DNA of 40,395 nt from Candidatus Anaerobiospirillum pullistercoris (GCA_019114785.1 DXEV01000219.1:1-40395); one strand, 5' to 3'. Positions 7,578 through 16,236 are shown, counted from the first letter of the stretch. The notes: a model not told the origin generated them from the letters alone. Made by a program: numbers and translations.

Positions 7578-9650
7578 ATGAATCGCGATCAATTGCTCTT
7601 TGGTGTTGCCTACTACCGCGAGTACATGCCTTATGAGCGTATCGATCAAGACATCGAAATGATGAAAAAAGCGCACATCAATTACGTGCGCATCGGTGAA
7701 AGCACTTGGAGTACCTACGAAAAAGACGATGGTGTCTTCGATTTCAGCACCTTGCTCGTCGTACTCGACAAAATGCACGCCGCTGGAATTAGCGTCATTG
7801 TGGGCACACCTACCTATGCCATTCCTTCATGGCTAGCTCGCAAATACCCAGATATCATGGCAGAAACTCAGCAAGGCCGTAACCGCTACGGTGCCCGCCA
7901 GCTGATGGATATCACGCATCCTGCCTATCTCTATTACGGTGATCGCATCATCACCAAGATGCTTGAGGCAGTACACAATCATCCTGCCATCATTGGCTAC
8001 CAGCTGGACAATGAAACCAAGTATTACGGCTGCGCTTCGCCTAACGTGCAGATCGCCTTTGTGAAGCATCTCAAGCAATACTACCAAGAGCGTGGCGGCT
8101 TACAGCAGCTCAATGCTGACTTTGGCCTTGATTACTGGTCAAACCGTATCGATTCTTGGGAAGACTTTCCTGATGTGCGTGACACCATTAATGGCAGCCT
8201 TGCTTGTGCCTTTAAGAAGTTTCAGCGCTCATTAGTTACCAACTACCTGCAACATCAGGCTGACTTAGTCCGTCCATACCTGAAAGAAGGCCAATTCCTC
8301 ACCCATAATTTCGACTTTGAGTGGCGTAATTACTCCTTTGGCGTGCAGCCAGACGTGGATCATTTCGCTGCTGCTAAGTGCTTAGACGTCATGGGCTGCG
8401 ACATCTACCACCCAGGTCAAGAAGACCTGACCGGTAAAGAGATCGCCTTTGGTGGTGATGAGATCTACGCCATTGCAGATCAGCGCTATTTTGTGCTGGA
8501 AACCGAGGCGCAAGCCTTTAAGAACTGGACTCCATTCCCTGGCCAGTTATACCTGCAAGCTATGGCTCACCTCGCCTCTGGTGCTCAACTGATCGGCTAT
8601 TGGCACTGGCACTCTCTGCACAATTCCTTTGAGACCTATTGGAAAGGCCTCTTAAGCCATGACTTTAAGGCCAATCCTGTCTATAACGAGGCCTGCCAAA
8701 TTGGCGCAGATCTCGAAAAACTGCAACCTGTGCTGGCCGGTTTCCGCAAGGAGCGTAAGGTCTGCTTAGTGGTATCCAACGAGTGCTTAAGCTCGATCGA
8801 CTACTTCCCATACCATGGCCCAAGCCTCAACACCGTGAAGTACAGCGAGCACCTCTACAACGACGTGGTTCGTGCTTACTATGATGCCCTCTATGAGGAA
8901 AATATTGAGGCTGACATCCGTACCTTAAGTGATGAGCGGATCTTTGATTACGACCTTTTAGTGCTGCCTCTACTCTACACCGCTTCAGATGAACAACTGC
9001 AAAAGCTCAATGAGTTTGTGCGTCGTGGCGGCCACGTGATCTACTCCTTCAAGAGCGGCTATGCCGACGAGCACGTTAAGGTACGCACCGTGGATCAACC
9101 AGGCGTGATCTCTGAGGTTACTGGTTGTACTTACCAGCTGATTGCTGAGCCACGCCATGTCACCTTAGACGGTAGCGCCGAGCTCAATTTAGATGATGTA
9201 GACTCAACTCTGAGCGACTTCTTGGAAATGGTTACGGTGGATGCTCAGCGTCAAGAGCAAGGTGACGTCACGGTGTTAGCCCGTTATCACCACCAGTACT
9301 ACCAGCAGTATGCTGCCATTACCTATTCCCAAAAGCAGGGTGAAGGCTCGGCCACCTATATCGGTGCCAATGTACCAAAAGCCGTGATCGCTAAGGTTGC
9401 CGACTACGTAGTGAAGCGCAATCAGTTACTGCCAGAGCGTGTCAGCTGCAAGTTCCCACTGATTGTGCGCAGTGCTGTTAACGGTCAAGGTCAAAAAGTG
9501 CACTTTGTGCTTAACTTCTCTTGCCAAAACCAGAGCCTGCCAAATCCATACGGCCGCTGCCGTGCCGTGCTCACGGGCAAAGAGTATGAGCATGGTGAGG
9601 TCTTAGAGCTTAAGGATTGGGGCGCATTAGTGCTGCAAGAGCTCAACTAA
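7578..9650 (+). CDS. GH42 beta-galactosidase
   Basis: 690 residues, the usual length for glycoside hydrolase family 42. The N-terminal (alpha/beta)8 barrel (about 1-385) contains the acid/base motif QLDNE (E146) and the nucleophile region VLETE (E308). A middle Rossmann-like trimerisation domain (about 390-590) and a small C-terminal beta domain follow. No signal peptide, so cleavage is cytoplasmic. GH42 enzymes release galactose from beta-galactosides, often from plant galactan or arabinogalactan fragments rather than lactose. A strong GAGGAGG ribosome site precedes the ATG. It sits with an MFS permease upstream and an AraC regulator plus a second sugar symporter beyond the small mobile element, which suggests one sugar-use locus. 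The natural substrate is not certain. Confidence 0.92.
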   Translation: MNRDQLLFGVAYYREYMPYERIDQDIEMMKKAHINYVRIGESTWSTYEKDDGVFDFSTLLVVLDKMHAAGISVIVGTPTYAIPSWLARKYPDIMAETQQGRNRYGARQLMDITHPAYLYYGDRIITKMLEAVHNHPAIIGYQLDNETKYYGCASPNVQIAFVKHLKQYYQERGGLQQLNADFGLDYWSNRIDSWEDFPDVRDTINGSLACAFKKFQRSLVTNYLQHQADLVRPYLKEGQFLTHNFDFEWRNYSFGVQPDVDHFAAAKCLDVMGCDIYHPGQEDLTGKEIAFGGDEIYAIADQRYFVLETEAQAFKNWTPFPGQLYLQAMAHLASGAQLIGYWHWHSLHNSFETYWKGLLSHDFKANPVYNEACQIGADLEKLQPVLAGFRKERKVCLVVSNECLSSIDYFPYHGPSLNTVKYSEHLYNDVVRAYYDALYEENIEADIRTLSDERIFDYDLLVLPLLYTASDEQLQKLNEFVRRGGHVIYSFKSGYADEHVKVRTVDQPGVISEVTGCTYQLIAEPRHVTLDGSAELNLDDVDSTLSDFLEMVTVDAQRQEQGDVTVLARYHHQYYQQYAAITYSQKQGEGSATYIGANVPKAVIAKVADYVVKRNQLLPERVSCKFPLIVRSAVNGQGQKVHFVLNFSCQNQSLPNPYGRCRAVLTGKEYEHGEVLELKDWGALVLQELN

Positions 9651-9697
9651 CACAAAAAATACAAATTAGCATGACCTCCAGCTCACAGGAGGAAACC

Positions 9698-9735
9698 AAA
9701 AGGGCGGGGCTCACAAGGCTTCGCCCTTTTCTTTT
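9698..9735 (+). terminator. Terminator after GH42 gene
   Basis: AAAAGGGCG (9698-9706) pairs with CGCCCTTTT (9722-9730), followed by C and TTTT. Confidence 0.85.
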
Positions 9736-9778
9736 GCGCTTTAGGCCCATGCGAGGTTTGCCTTGAGCAGAGCAGCTA

Positions 9779-10014
9779 CTGACGTCGGGGAGTTGAAAAC
9801 TATTTATTTTTTGCGATAAATAAGCCATTTTTGTTTGGCGTTTAAAACAGCTTTGTCCCCATATCTGGGATTAAAGTGTGTTTTTATTGGATTTTGGCAC
9901 CATTTTTACCTAATTAGCCACGCCTAACCTTTATTAGCTGTGTGCTTGTGAAGCCTTATCCTTAGCCTAGCAGCTGGATTTTTGGAAAAAACATTTTCAA
10001 CTCCCCGACGTCAG
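9779..10014. mobile_element. 236-bp MITE-like element with 5-bp target duplication
   Basis: Perfect 21-bp terminal inverted repeats (9779-9799 and 9994-10014) begin CTGACGTCGGGGAGTTG. The pentamer AGCTA occurs directly on both sides (9774-9778 and 10015-10019), as expected for a target-site duplication. The interior is AT-rich and has no coding capacity. The element fills the gap between the convergent galactosidase and araC genes and stops just short of the araC stop codon. A parent transposase is not in the window; a 5-bp duplication leaves several IS families possible, so none is named. The structure is seen directly. Confidence 0.85.
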
Positions 10015-10025
10015 AGCTAAGCCTC

Positions 10026-10967
10026 TCAAGCTTCTGAGGAACTGGCGCTAACGGCTTTCGCCTTGCCCTCGGCCGTTTTCGGCCCAGCAACATCAGCTCC
10101 GCTACGGTATTGCTGCGGAGACAGCCCCGTTTGCTGGCGAAAGAACTTGCTGAAATAGTTTGGGTCTACGAAACCTGAGCGCTGCGCCACCTGCAAGATA
10201 GATAGCTCTGTACTCTCAAGCAAACGCTTGGCATTTTTGAGCTTTTGGCCATTAAGCCATTTGATGGGGCTTTGGCCTACAGCCGCTAAAAAGACATGGT
10301 TGAAGCGTGATGGGGAAAGATGCACGTGGGCTGCGATCTCTTCAAGCGTCAAATCGGCACGCATCATGTTTTCCTGCATGAACATCATGGCCAGACTGAT
10401 GCGCACATCACTCACCGCACTGGCTGGTAAGAGCAAATCCTCTTCTTGACGAGCGATCTCTTGGCGACGAAACAGCAGCATCTCAAGATAGGTTAGAGAC
10501 AGCAGCTGCGAAGTAGCACCTTGGGAATGGTTACGCCTAATGATTTCCCAAAACATTCCCGAGAACTCAGAAAAGTTCTCCTCTGGCAAAGAATAGTGCT
10601 CCACCTGATCCACTTTGCAGTGCCAGCTTAAGGCTGGCAACCAGTGACTACGTGGGAAGAAGTAGATCCACTGGTGATACCAGCGAGAGGCCGCTGGGCT
10701 AATGTGGTAATAATGCGGCACTGCAGGTGCAAAAAGCAGCAGATCGCCTTTTTGGCAGGTAAAGCTCTGCGCACCATCGCGCACCAAGCCCTCGCCATCG
10801 ATAGTGAGATTAAGAATATAGCCTTTCATGCCCCTTGGACGATCGATGATCTCATCATAAGGCTTGCCCCGCTGCATGGGCGTAATGCCCGCGATCACGG
10901 TGTCGTCGAAAAAGATCGTCTGCGGAGGCAAATGCGGATCCGGTATTAGCCCTCTGTAGTCGTCCAT
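10026..10967 (-). CDS. araC: AraC-type regulator, arabinose-pocket residues conserved
   Basis: 313 residues: an N-terminal cupin/effector domain (about 1-165) and a C-terminal double HTH AraC DNA-binding domain (about 210-300), with an Ala/Ser/Lys-rich tail. The effector domain reads like E. coli AraC itself (IDRPRGMKGYILNLTI, RWYHQW). The residues known to contact L-arabinose in E. coli AraC (T24, R38, Y82, H93, W95) align gaplessly with T29, R44, Y87, H98 and W100. The start at 10967 has TTGGAG upstream; an in-frame extension to 11093 is open but lacks support. It follows a GPH symporter gene on the same strand and converges on the GH42 gene. It may therefore sense arabinose or a related sugar and control this locus. 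No araBAD genes are present, so true ara regulation may act elsewhere. Confidence 0.85.
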   Translation of the reverse strand: MDDYRGLIPDPHLPPQTIFFDDTVIAGITPMQRGKPYDEIIDRPRGMKGYILNLTIDGEGLVRDGAQSFTCQKGDLLLFAPAVPHYYHISPAASRWYHQWIYFFPRSHWLPALSWHCKVDQVEHYSLPEENFSEFSGMFWEIIRRNHSQGATSQLLSLTYLEMLLFRRQEIARQEEDLLLPASAVSDVRISLAMMFMQENMMRADLTLEEIAAHVHLSPSRFNHVFLAAVGQSPIKWLNGQKLKNAKRLLESTELSILQVAQRSGFVDPNYFSKFFRQQTGLSPQQYRSGADVAGPKTAEGKAKAVSASSSEA

Positions 10968-11213
10968 GCCCAAAAGCTCCAACCCCCAACACTGATTTCC
11001 CCTTATCAGAATGGAGCATGAGCCTATTTTTGGCAAGCTTGGCACGACAAAACTCTGCGGTATCACACAAACCAAAAAGCAAAAAAAGGCCACGCTCAGC
11101 CCAGAGCGCAGCCTTTTGGTGTGTCTTTTCTAAACAGCTCAGCTCAGTGGAGTGCCGCATTTTTCTGTGGAGTTTTGCGGCTGAGCAGAGCCATAAACTT
11201 TGGGAAAATCTAA

Positions 11214-12614
11214 TTAGGCCTCAGCCTCTTGATTGACCTTCTGCATGTGACGAACCTTGAGCTCGTGCACGATGTGGTCGTAAATCTTATCTAAGCGGTA
11301 GAAGACTAAGGCTACAGCTGCAATTAAGAACATGGCAGGAGGAATCACGGATACCACCATGAGGATAGCGTTCATTGCACCATCGGTCTGAGTCTCAGCA
11401 CCATTCACATAACCGCTGAAATCCATCACCATGGAGGAGATCAGAATACCTAAACCACCAGCAACCTTAGAAGCAAAGGACACCGAGGAATACACTAAGC
11501 CTTCATGGCGCTCACCATCGCGATACTCTGAGTACTCAATGCAATCAGGGATCATGGCGAATAAGCAGGTGTAAGTGAAGCCAGAGCAGAAGCCGCAAAT
11601 ACCGCTGATGACATAGTTCAGCTCAATGCTGTATGGGTTGATCAGACGGCTGAAGTTTGCACCGACGATCAGTAAGCAAGCAATGATTAAGCTATTGCGC
11701 TTGCCTAAGAACTTCAGCATCAAAGGCACGACCACAATCATAGCAATCACTTTGCAGGTGTTAGACACAGCAGAGAAATTACCGATTAAGGTGTCATCGC
11801 CTAAGAAGTAACGGCAATAGTAGGTGTTGGCAGTGCCACTCACGATATCAGCGGCGCAAACTAAGAGCATGGCAATGGAGAGCATTACCCAGTAGCTGTT
11901 CTTGAACAGCTTCTTAATGGCACGCACTGTATTGCCTTTTTCCTCGCTCATTGGAGCAGAGATCACACGCTCGTGGCAGAAATAGAAGGTAAAGAAGAAA
12001 CCTAAGGTAGCAATACCGCTGAAGATGGCAGCAGTGATGGTCCAAGCAAACTGGTCATTACCAAAATACTTCACCAGTGGCAGAGTGGCCATCATCACTA
12101 AGGTACCACCTGCGGTTGCACCCAGCATACGGAAAATCACCAGCACCGAGCGCTTATAGGAATCCTGCGTCATTAAGGCGCTTAAAGCACCATAAGGCAG
12201 GTTGATCGAGGTGTAGACCACAGTAATGGTCAGGTTGTAGACGATGAAGATGTAGATGTACTTGGCCAGATCTGGCAGCGACTCAGGCACCGAGAAAATG
12301 GCAATACCGCACAGGAAATAAGGGATCAGCATGCGCAAGATCCAGACACGGGTCTTGCCGTAAGGGCTCTTGGTCTTCTCAATGAGATAGCCCACTAAAA
12401 GATCAGAGAAACCATCAAAGACACGCGAGGCCAGCATGATACCGCCTACGATGGAGATGTTGATATTCACAAACTCCGTTGCGTAGTACAGGAACAGCAT
12501 GCTCACAGGCGTCAGGATCAGCTGGGAGGAGAAATCTCCCATGCCGTAAGCCACACGTTCTATTATGCCAATATTCGGATCGCGATCAGGGCGATTCACG
12601 AAAGCACTAATCAT
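11214..12614 (-). CDS. GPH-family sugar:cation symporter
   Basis: 466 residues, ~12 membrane segments. The helix II motif RVFDGFSD (R64, D67, D71) followed by EKTKSPYGKTRVW matches MelB/XylP-type glycoside-pentoside-hexuronide symporters; the two Asp correspond to the cation-binding pair of MelB. It should import a sugar with Na+ or H+. An AGAGGA ribosome site precedes the ATG. The gene is upstream of araC on the same strand (246-base gap) and has a CRP-like site ~340 bases upstream, fitting catabolite-controlled pentose or galactoside uptake. With an arabinose-type regulator next door, arabinose or an arabinose-containing oligosaccharide is a reasonable but unproven substrate. Confidence 0.85.
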   Translation of the reverse strand: MISAFVNRPDRDPNIGIIERVAYGMGDFSSQLILTPVSMLFLYYATEFVNINISIVGGIMLASRVFDGFSDLLVGYLIEKTKSPYGKTRVWILRMLIPYFLCGIAIFSVPESLPDLAKYIYIFIVYNLTITVVYTSINLPYGALSALMTQDSYKRSVLVIFRMLGATAGGTLVMMATLPLVKYFGNDQFAWTITAAIFSGIATLGFFFTFYFCHERVISAPMSEEKGNTVRAIKKLFKNSYWVMLSIAMLLVCAADIVSGTANTYYCRYFLGDDTLIGNFSAVSNTCKVIAMIVVVPLMLKFLGKRNSLIIACLLIVGANFSRLINPYSIELNYVISGICGFCSGFTYTCLFAMIPDCIEYSEYRDGERHEGLVYSSVSFASKVAGGLGILISSMVMDFSGYVNGAETQTDGAMNAILMVVSVIPPAMFLIAAVALVFYRLDKIYDHIVHELKVRHMQKVNQEAEA

Positions 12615-12929
12615 GGGATTTTGTCCTCTTCACAGCACAAACCAAGCAGCACCACACCCCTGCAACAAGGGCGACTGAGCCATGAGTGCACTGCTCCAAA
12701 CTCAAACCACATGAGTTGGCTCGACCCTACTTTTAAGCAAGCAACCTATCCCAATTTGTTTGCTTCAAAGCACAGCACGCACAGTGCACAACGCACACTT
12801 AGCTCCCACTTTAATCGGCAAGCAACAGCCAGTAAGGGCGTATTTAACACAAAAACTCAGTCATTAGTCAGGCTCTAAGGATATGTGTATGAAAAGTGCA
12901 AACAAATAGCCATTTTAGCTAAAAACTAC
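12615..12929. other. Symporter leader region, no gene seen
   Basis: The stretch between the symporter start and the CRP/promoter region is open on the plus strand for 85 codons (12621-12878). The composition (Ser/Thr/Gln/His), lack of a ribosome site and opposite direction argue against a gene. Together with 12972-13217, which also holds no recognisable gene, it is the longest empty stretch in this part of the window. Confidence 0.5.
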
Positions 12930-12971
12930 ACCATATTGACTTTTCTCTATACTTTAGTGATGTAGCTCACA
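12930..12971 (-). promoter_or_regulatory. CRP site and class II-like promoter upstream of GPH symporter
   Basis: AGTGA-TGTAGC-TCACA (12956-12971) matches the CRP consensus TGTGA-N6-TCACA at nine of ten conserved bases. Reading the minus strand, TATGGT (12935-12930) is a possible -10; a start near 12923 would put the CRP centre at about -40.5, the class II position. An AraC-like TAGC-N-TTTTA sequence (12907-12917) lies just downstream but does not match a full ara half-site. The transcript would carry a ~310-base leader. Confidence 0.55.
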
Positions 12972-13217
12972 TTTTTATTTTTCAATGACAAAATTCCCTA
13001 CACAGTGCTAATTTAAGCCATAGCAGAGCTCAAAACTGCATAATATGTGGCTATAGCCATTAAGTAAAATTATGGAAAATTGACCCCCACCTAAAACGCC
13101 TGTGCTATTGCATAAAAAGCACAGAGCACAATAGCTCTTCCCCAAATGGTGAAAGTGCAAGCTGTCACCACTGGCTCCGCCAATGCTGCCCACGACAAAG
13201 CTTCATGTCGCGACCAT

Positions 13218-13250
13218 AAAAAAAGCTGATCCCTTGGAGGAGATCAGCTT
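13218..13250 (-). terminator. Terminator after dsbA
   Basis: On the minus strand, AAGCTGATC (13250-13242) pairs with GATCAGCTT and runs into seven T (13224-13218). Confidence 0.85.
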
Positions 13251-13315
13251 CTCTTGAGGCCAAGCTGCTGCTTGGCTCTTGGTGTTTGGCTGGCGCGAAT
13301 AAGCGCCATTAAGCG

Positions 13316-13957
13316 CTATTTGGCGTCTGGCACATTGTCCTTGTTGAGCAGATAGCCAATGAGATCAATCAGCTGCTCACGAGTTTCTACCGACTCCATG
13401 GTCACTAAGTACTTACCATTGACCACGATCTCAGGCACGGCCTCAATATTGATGTCCTGACACCACTTATCAAACTGAGCAACCTTACCAATCACAGGGA
13501 AAGAATTGAACTCGCGCTCAAACTTATCCTGCGATACGCCAAGAGAGGCCACAAAGGCCACTAAATCTTGGTGACTCATTGGGATCTGATGTTCCATGTG
13601 CATGCTTTGGAAAAGCTCATGCACAAAGAGATCTTCGATCCCTAAGTTTTGTGCCACTGCGATCGCACGCTGGGTCTCTGGGCCCATCATGCCACCGAGC
13701 ATAGACACTGGGTTGCGCTCAAAGCGTGCTTGTGGATAGGTTGCGGCAATGGCATCAAAGTCAGGCTGCATAGCAAAACAGTGACCGCACCAAAAAGAAA
13801 AGAACTCACGGATCTCTTTAGTAGCAGTCAATTTCTCCGAGCGTACCTGATAATTCACACCTTCTTGGTACTCGGTACTTGCAGCAGCACTAGCACTCGT
13901 CATGACGCCAAAAGCCATCAGACAAGCTCCAGCAACTGCCAGCAATTTCTTCCACAT
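13316..13957 (-). CDS. dsbA: DsbA-type periplasmic thiol:disulfide oxidoreductase with CGHC site
   Basis: 213 residues. A signal peptide (about 1-24, MWKKLLAV...SASA) leads into a DsbA thioredoxin fold with helical insert. The active site is WCGHC (C57, C60); E. coli DsbA has CPHC, and CGHC is the dipeptide of eukaryotic PDI. The cis-proline loop is VP175 followed by Glu rather than the usual Thr, and a third Cys (C166, in KWCQD) is present. It should oxidise or shuffle disulfides in exported proteins. The start at 13957 was chosen for the GGAGAG ribosome site and clean signal peptide; a longer frame to 14002 has no support. No dsbB is nearby. Monocistronic with its own terminator. Confidence 0.88.
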   Translation of the reverse strand: MWKKLLAVAGACLMAFGVMTSASAAASTEYQEGVNYQVRSEKLTATKEIREFFSFWCGHCFAMQPDFDAIAATYPQARFERNPVSMLGGMMGPETQRAIAVAQNLGIEDLFVHELFQSMHMEHQIPMSHQDLVAFVASLGVSQDKFEREFNSFPVIGKVAQFDKWCQDINIEAVPEIVVNGKYLVTMESVETREQLIDLIGYLLNKDNVPDAK

Positions 13958-14063
13958 CGTCACACTCTCCACTAAAAACGACCAAAGGGATCTAACTTGC
14001 ACCCTGTTAACTTAGTCCAACTTAGTCCAGTGTAAGGCACAGCTCTGAGCTCACACTTAGAAC

Positions 14064-14119
14064 AAGCTTGGCTTGGCTAAGCTTGACTTGGCTTGGCTAA
14101 GCTCGGCTTAGCTTAGCCT
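14064..14119. repeat. 20-bp tandem repeat and hairpin between dsbA and the isoprenoid synthase gene
   Basis: The unit GCTTGGCTAAGCTTGACTTG (14071-14090) repeats imperfectly at 14091-14110 with partial copies at each side. GGCTAAGC (14095-14102) pairs with GCTTAGCC (14111-14118), giving an 8-bp hairpin that may act after the squalene-synthase-family gene. There is no T-run. Confidence 0.55.
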
Positions 14120-14124
14120 ATCAG

Positions 14125-15306
14125 CTAATTGGTGCTGGAGTGATCCCATAGAGAAACCTTATCGCGCAATTGACGGGCACTGCGTCGCTGGCTCTTCATA
14201 CCAAAGGACAGAGCAAAACTCAGAGCCCTTACAGCACGATTGGAGCGCACCGACATACGGCACAATAAAAACAAACGCTTCACCTGCGAGCGCGAGATCT
14301 TGTAATTGCACTCTGGATCCAGCGGATGTCTCGACACCTGACGCAATAACACCATAGCCATGGCCACATTGGTGAGACAGAACATACGCACACCTGCACT
14401 CGTGCGTGATGGCAGCTTACAGATGAAGTTGATAGCATCATCTAAGTGACCTTGAGTAATGGCTACATACTCTAAGACACTCTCTTCCTCGTCTTCCTTG
14501 GCCGGTGGTAAGAACGAAGCGCCGCGCTGGGCATCCTTGGCACGATCACGCAGGATATTGGTCAGCTGCAAGCCTTCACCAAAGCTCACCGCAAGCTCCA
14601 ATAGATCTTTTTTGTTAGCCCGACGATCGGCTAAACAGAAGAGCTCGGCTAACAGCTCACCCACTACACCTGCTACCGAGTAGCAGTAGTTATCGACATC
14701 ATCTAAAGAGCTGATCTCTTCTTGATCACGCTTATTGCGTAAGGAAGTGGCCATACCGTGAGCCAAGATAGCGGCCGCATGGCAGATAACCTCTTGCACC
14801 TCATCCTCAAAAGTTTGCAGCAGGTGCACAGCACGCTCGAGATTTGCCACCAGATTAATATCATCAGCAGCCGAGCCATTACGCGTTAAATCCAAAGCGC
14901 GCACTTTTAGACTGTGCAAAACGTCTTCGTCAGCAAACTCATCATCTGCAAGGAACGAGAAGTCAGACAACCACGTGATCTTTTCATTGATTGGCGCAGT
15001 AGCATCATCTTCGACCGTATCGACAATACGGCATAAGAGATAGGCCAGAGCCACCTGATCACGCAGTGGTTTTCTCATGAAAGGAATGGTAATGGCAAAG
15101 GAGCGCGAGACCTTATTTAAGTGGAAATAAAGCTCATCTAGCGTTAAGCACTCCGCATCAGCTGCCGGTGCAGCTGCAGATACAGCGGCCGCATCAGCTT
15201 TTACGGTGTCTTTGCCCAAGGAAATATTGTCGGTGGTGCCAACCTCAGTAGCACCTAAATTTGTACGATTTGTTTGTTTGTTTTGAGGTGGAGGATACGT
15301 GTCCAT
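14125..15306 (-). CDS. Squalene/phytoene synthase-family protein
   Basis: 393 residues from the ATG at 15306. The all-alpha head-to-head prenyl synthase fold is shown by the two Asp-rich motifs: DTVED (D96-D100) and LTNILRDRAKD (D254, D258), followed by QRGASFLP. Such enzymes condense two farnesyl or geranylgeranyl diphosphates to squalene or phytoene. The first ~52 residues are an Ala/Thr-rich addition and the C-terminus is basic (RRSARQLRDK), perhaps membrane-associating. No hopanoid (hpn, shc) or carotenoid (crtI) genes are nearby, so the product is unknown. The start is uncertain: no clear ribosome site precedes 15306, and a TTG at 15333 extends the frame by nine codons. Monocistronic, divergent from yciA. 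Confidence 0.8.
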   Translation of the reverse strand: MDTYPPPQNKQTNRTNLGATEVGTTDNISLGKDTVKADAAAVSAAAPAADAECLTLDELYFHLNKVSRSFAITIPFMRKPLRDQVALAYLLCRIVDTVEDDATAPINEKITWLSDFSFLADDEFADEDVLHSLKVRALDLTRNGSAADDINLVANLERAVHLLQTFEDEVQEVICHAAAILAHGMATSLRNKRDQEEISSLDDVDNYCYSVAGVVGELLAELFCLADRRANKKDLLELAVSFGEGLQLTNILRDRAKDAQRGASFLPPAKEDEEESVLEYVAITQGHLDDAINFICKLPSRTSAGVRMFCLTNVAMAMVLLRQVSRHPLDPECNYKISRSQVKRLFLLCRMSVRSNRAVRALSFALSFGMKSQRRSARQLRDKVSLWDHSSTN

Positions 15307-15434
15307 ACGAAAAAAGAAAATAGCCAAACACAAAGTGCAATGCTATCACAAACTAGCTTAAGCTTGCGCTTTTTGCCCTGTCCTTTTTAAACAAAGCCTT
15401 AGTTGTTGCACATCCACAGCCGTGGATTTTGCCC

Positions 15435-15440
15435 TATAAT
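15435..15440 (+). promoter_or_regulatory. Possible -10 element for yciA
   Basis: A perfect TATAAT lies 135 bases before the yciA start. The best upstream TTGCAC (15406-15411) is 23 bases away, too far for a normal -35, so the promoter call is weak. Confidence 0.3.
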
Positions 15441-15574
15441 TTTTGGGGACTAATGCTCATGCGGCAAAGAGCCATTAGCTCACGCTGAGATCACTGAGCA
15501 TTGGCTTGAGCATGAGCAAGTCTTCGCTCTCAAGCTCTTGCCTCTGTCTGATATTCACTGAAGGAGGAGAAAAC

Positions 15575-16153
15575 ATGGCCGATACGACCACAGCACCACA
15601 AACGGCGACCGAAGAAGAGGCCGCTAAATTAAAGCGCGCCCAAGAAAAAGCCAAAGTCCACCCACACCCACCTCTGGGCAACCTCTTACTGCGCACCATG
15701 ACGCTGCCTCGTGATGCCAACCCAGCAGGTGATATCTTTGGTGGCTGGATCATGTCCCAACTGGACATCGCCGGTGCTGTCCTAGCCCGCGAGATCTCTC
15801 ATGGCCGCGTGGTGACAGTGGCTGTAGATGCCATGAGTTTCTTAAAGCCAGTCGAAGTCGGTGATGTGGTCTGCTGCTACGGTCACTGCATTCGTGTAGG
15901 TCGTACTTCGCTCAAGATTAAGCTGGAACTGTGGGTCAAAAAGATCTACGAGCATGAGGAAACTGAGCGCGACCTTGTTACCGAAGCTTGCTTTACCTAC
16001 GTTGCAGTAGATGACAATGGACGTCCACGTCCACTGCCTCCTGAGGCTCATATCGTGGCTGAACGCGGCATTGATGCTGGTACAGTGGGCTTAAAGGAAG
16101 ATGGGACTATCCGTGAGGCTCAGAACAAGCCAAACGGGAATAGCTGCTGCTAA
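15575..16153 (+). CDS. yciA: YciA-type acyl-CoA thioesterase
   Basis: 192 residues with a single hotdog domain. The signature N-x-x-GDIFGGW (residues 49-58) with the following D64 and the AVDAMSFLKPVEVGD stretch match YciA/BACH acyl-CoA hydrolases, which cleave CoA thioesters over a broad chain-length range in the cytoplasm. The ATG at 15575 has a GGAGGAG ribosome site, which rules out the 23-codon upstream extension. Compared with E. coli YciA (132 aa) it has ~30 extra N-terminal and ~35 extra C-terminal residues, both low-complexity. Monocistronic. Confidence 0.9.
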   Translation: MADTTTAPQTATEEEAAKLKRAQEKAKVHPHPPLGNLLLRTMTLPRDANPAGDIFGGWIMSQLDIAGAVLAREISHGRVVTVAVDAMSFLKPVEVGDVVCCYGHCIRVGRTSLKIKLELWVKKIYEHEETERDLVTEACFTYVAVDDNGRPRPLPPEAHIVAERGIDAGTVGLKEDGTIREAQNKPNGNSCC

Positions 16154-16204
16154 TGGCTCAGCTTGGGGCTCATCAGCACTCAAGCAACAAGCAACAGCCA
16201 AGGC

Positions 16205-16236
16205 CTCAATCCCGTGCCTCACAGCACGGGGTTGAG
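16205..16236. terminator. 13-bp hairpin between yciA and acrR
   Basis: CTCAATCCCGTGC (16205-16217) pairs with GCACGGGGTTGAG (16224-16236), one G-T pair, 6-base loop. There is no T-run on either strand, so it may be a weak terminator, an RNA end or an mRNA-stabilising hairpin between the convergent genes. Confidence 0.45.

Noticed and set aside
12621-12878. 85-codon plus-strand reading frame upstream of the GPH symporter
   Set aside because: No ribosome site, Ser/Thr/Gln/His-biased composition, and it lies in the opposite-strand leader of the symporter gene.
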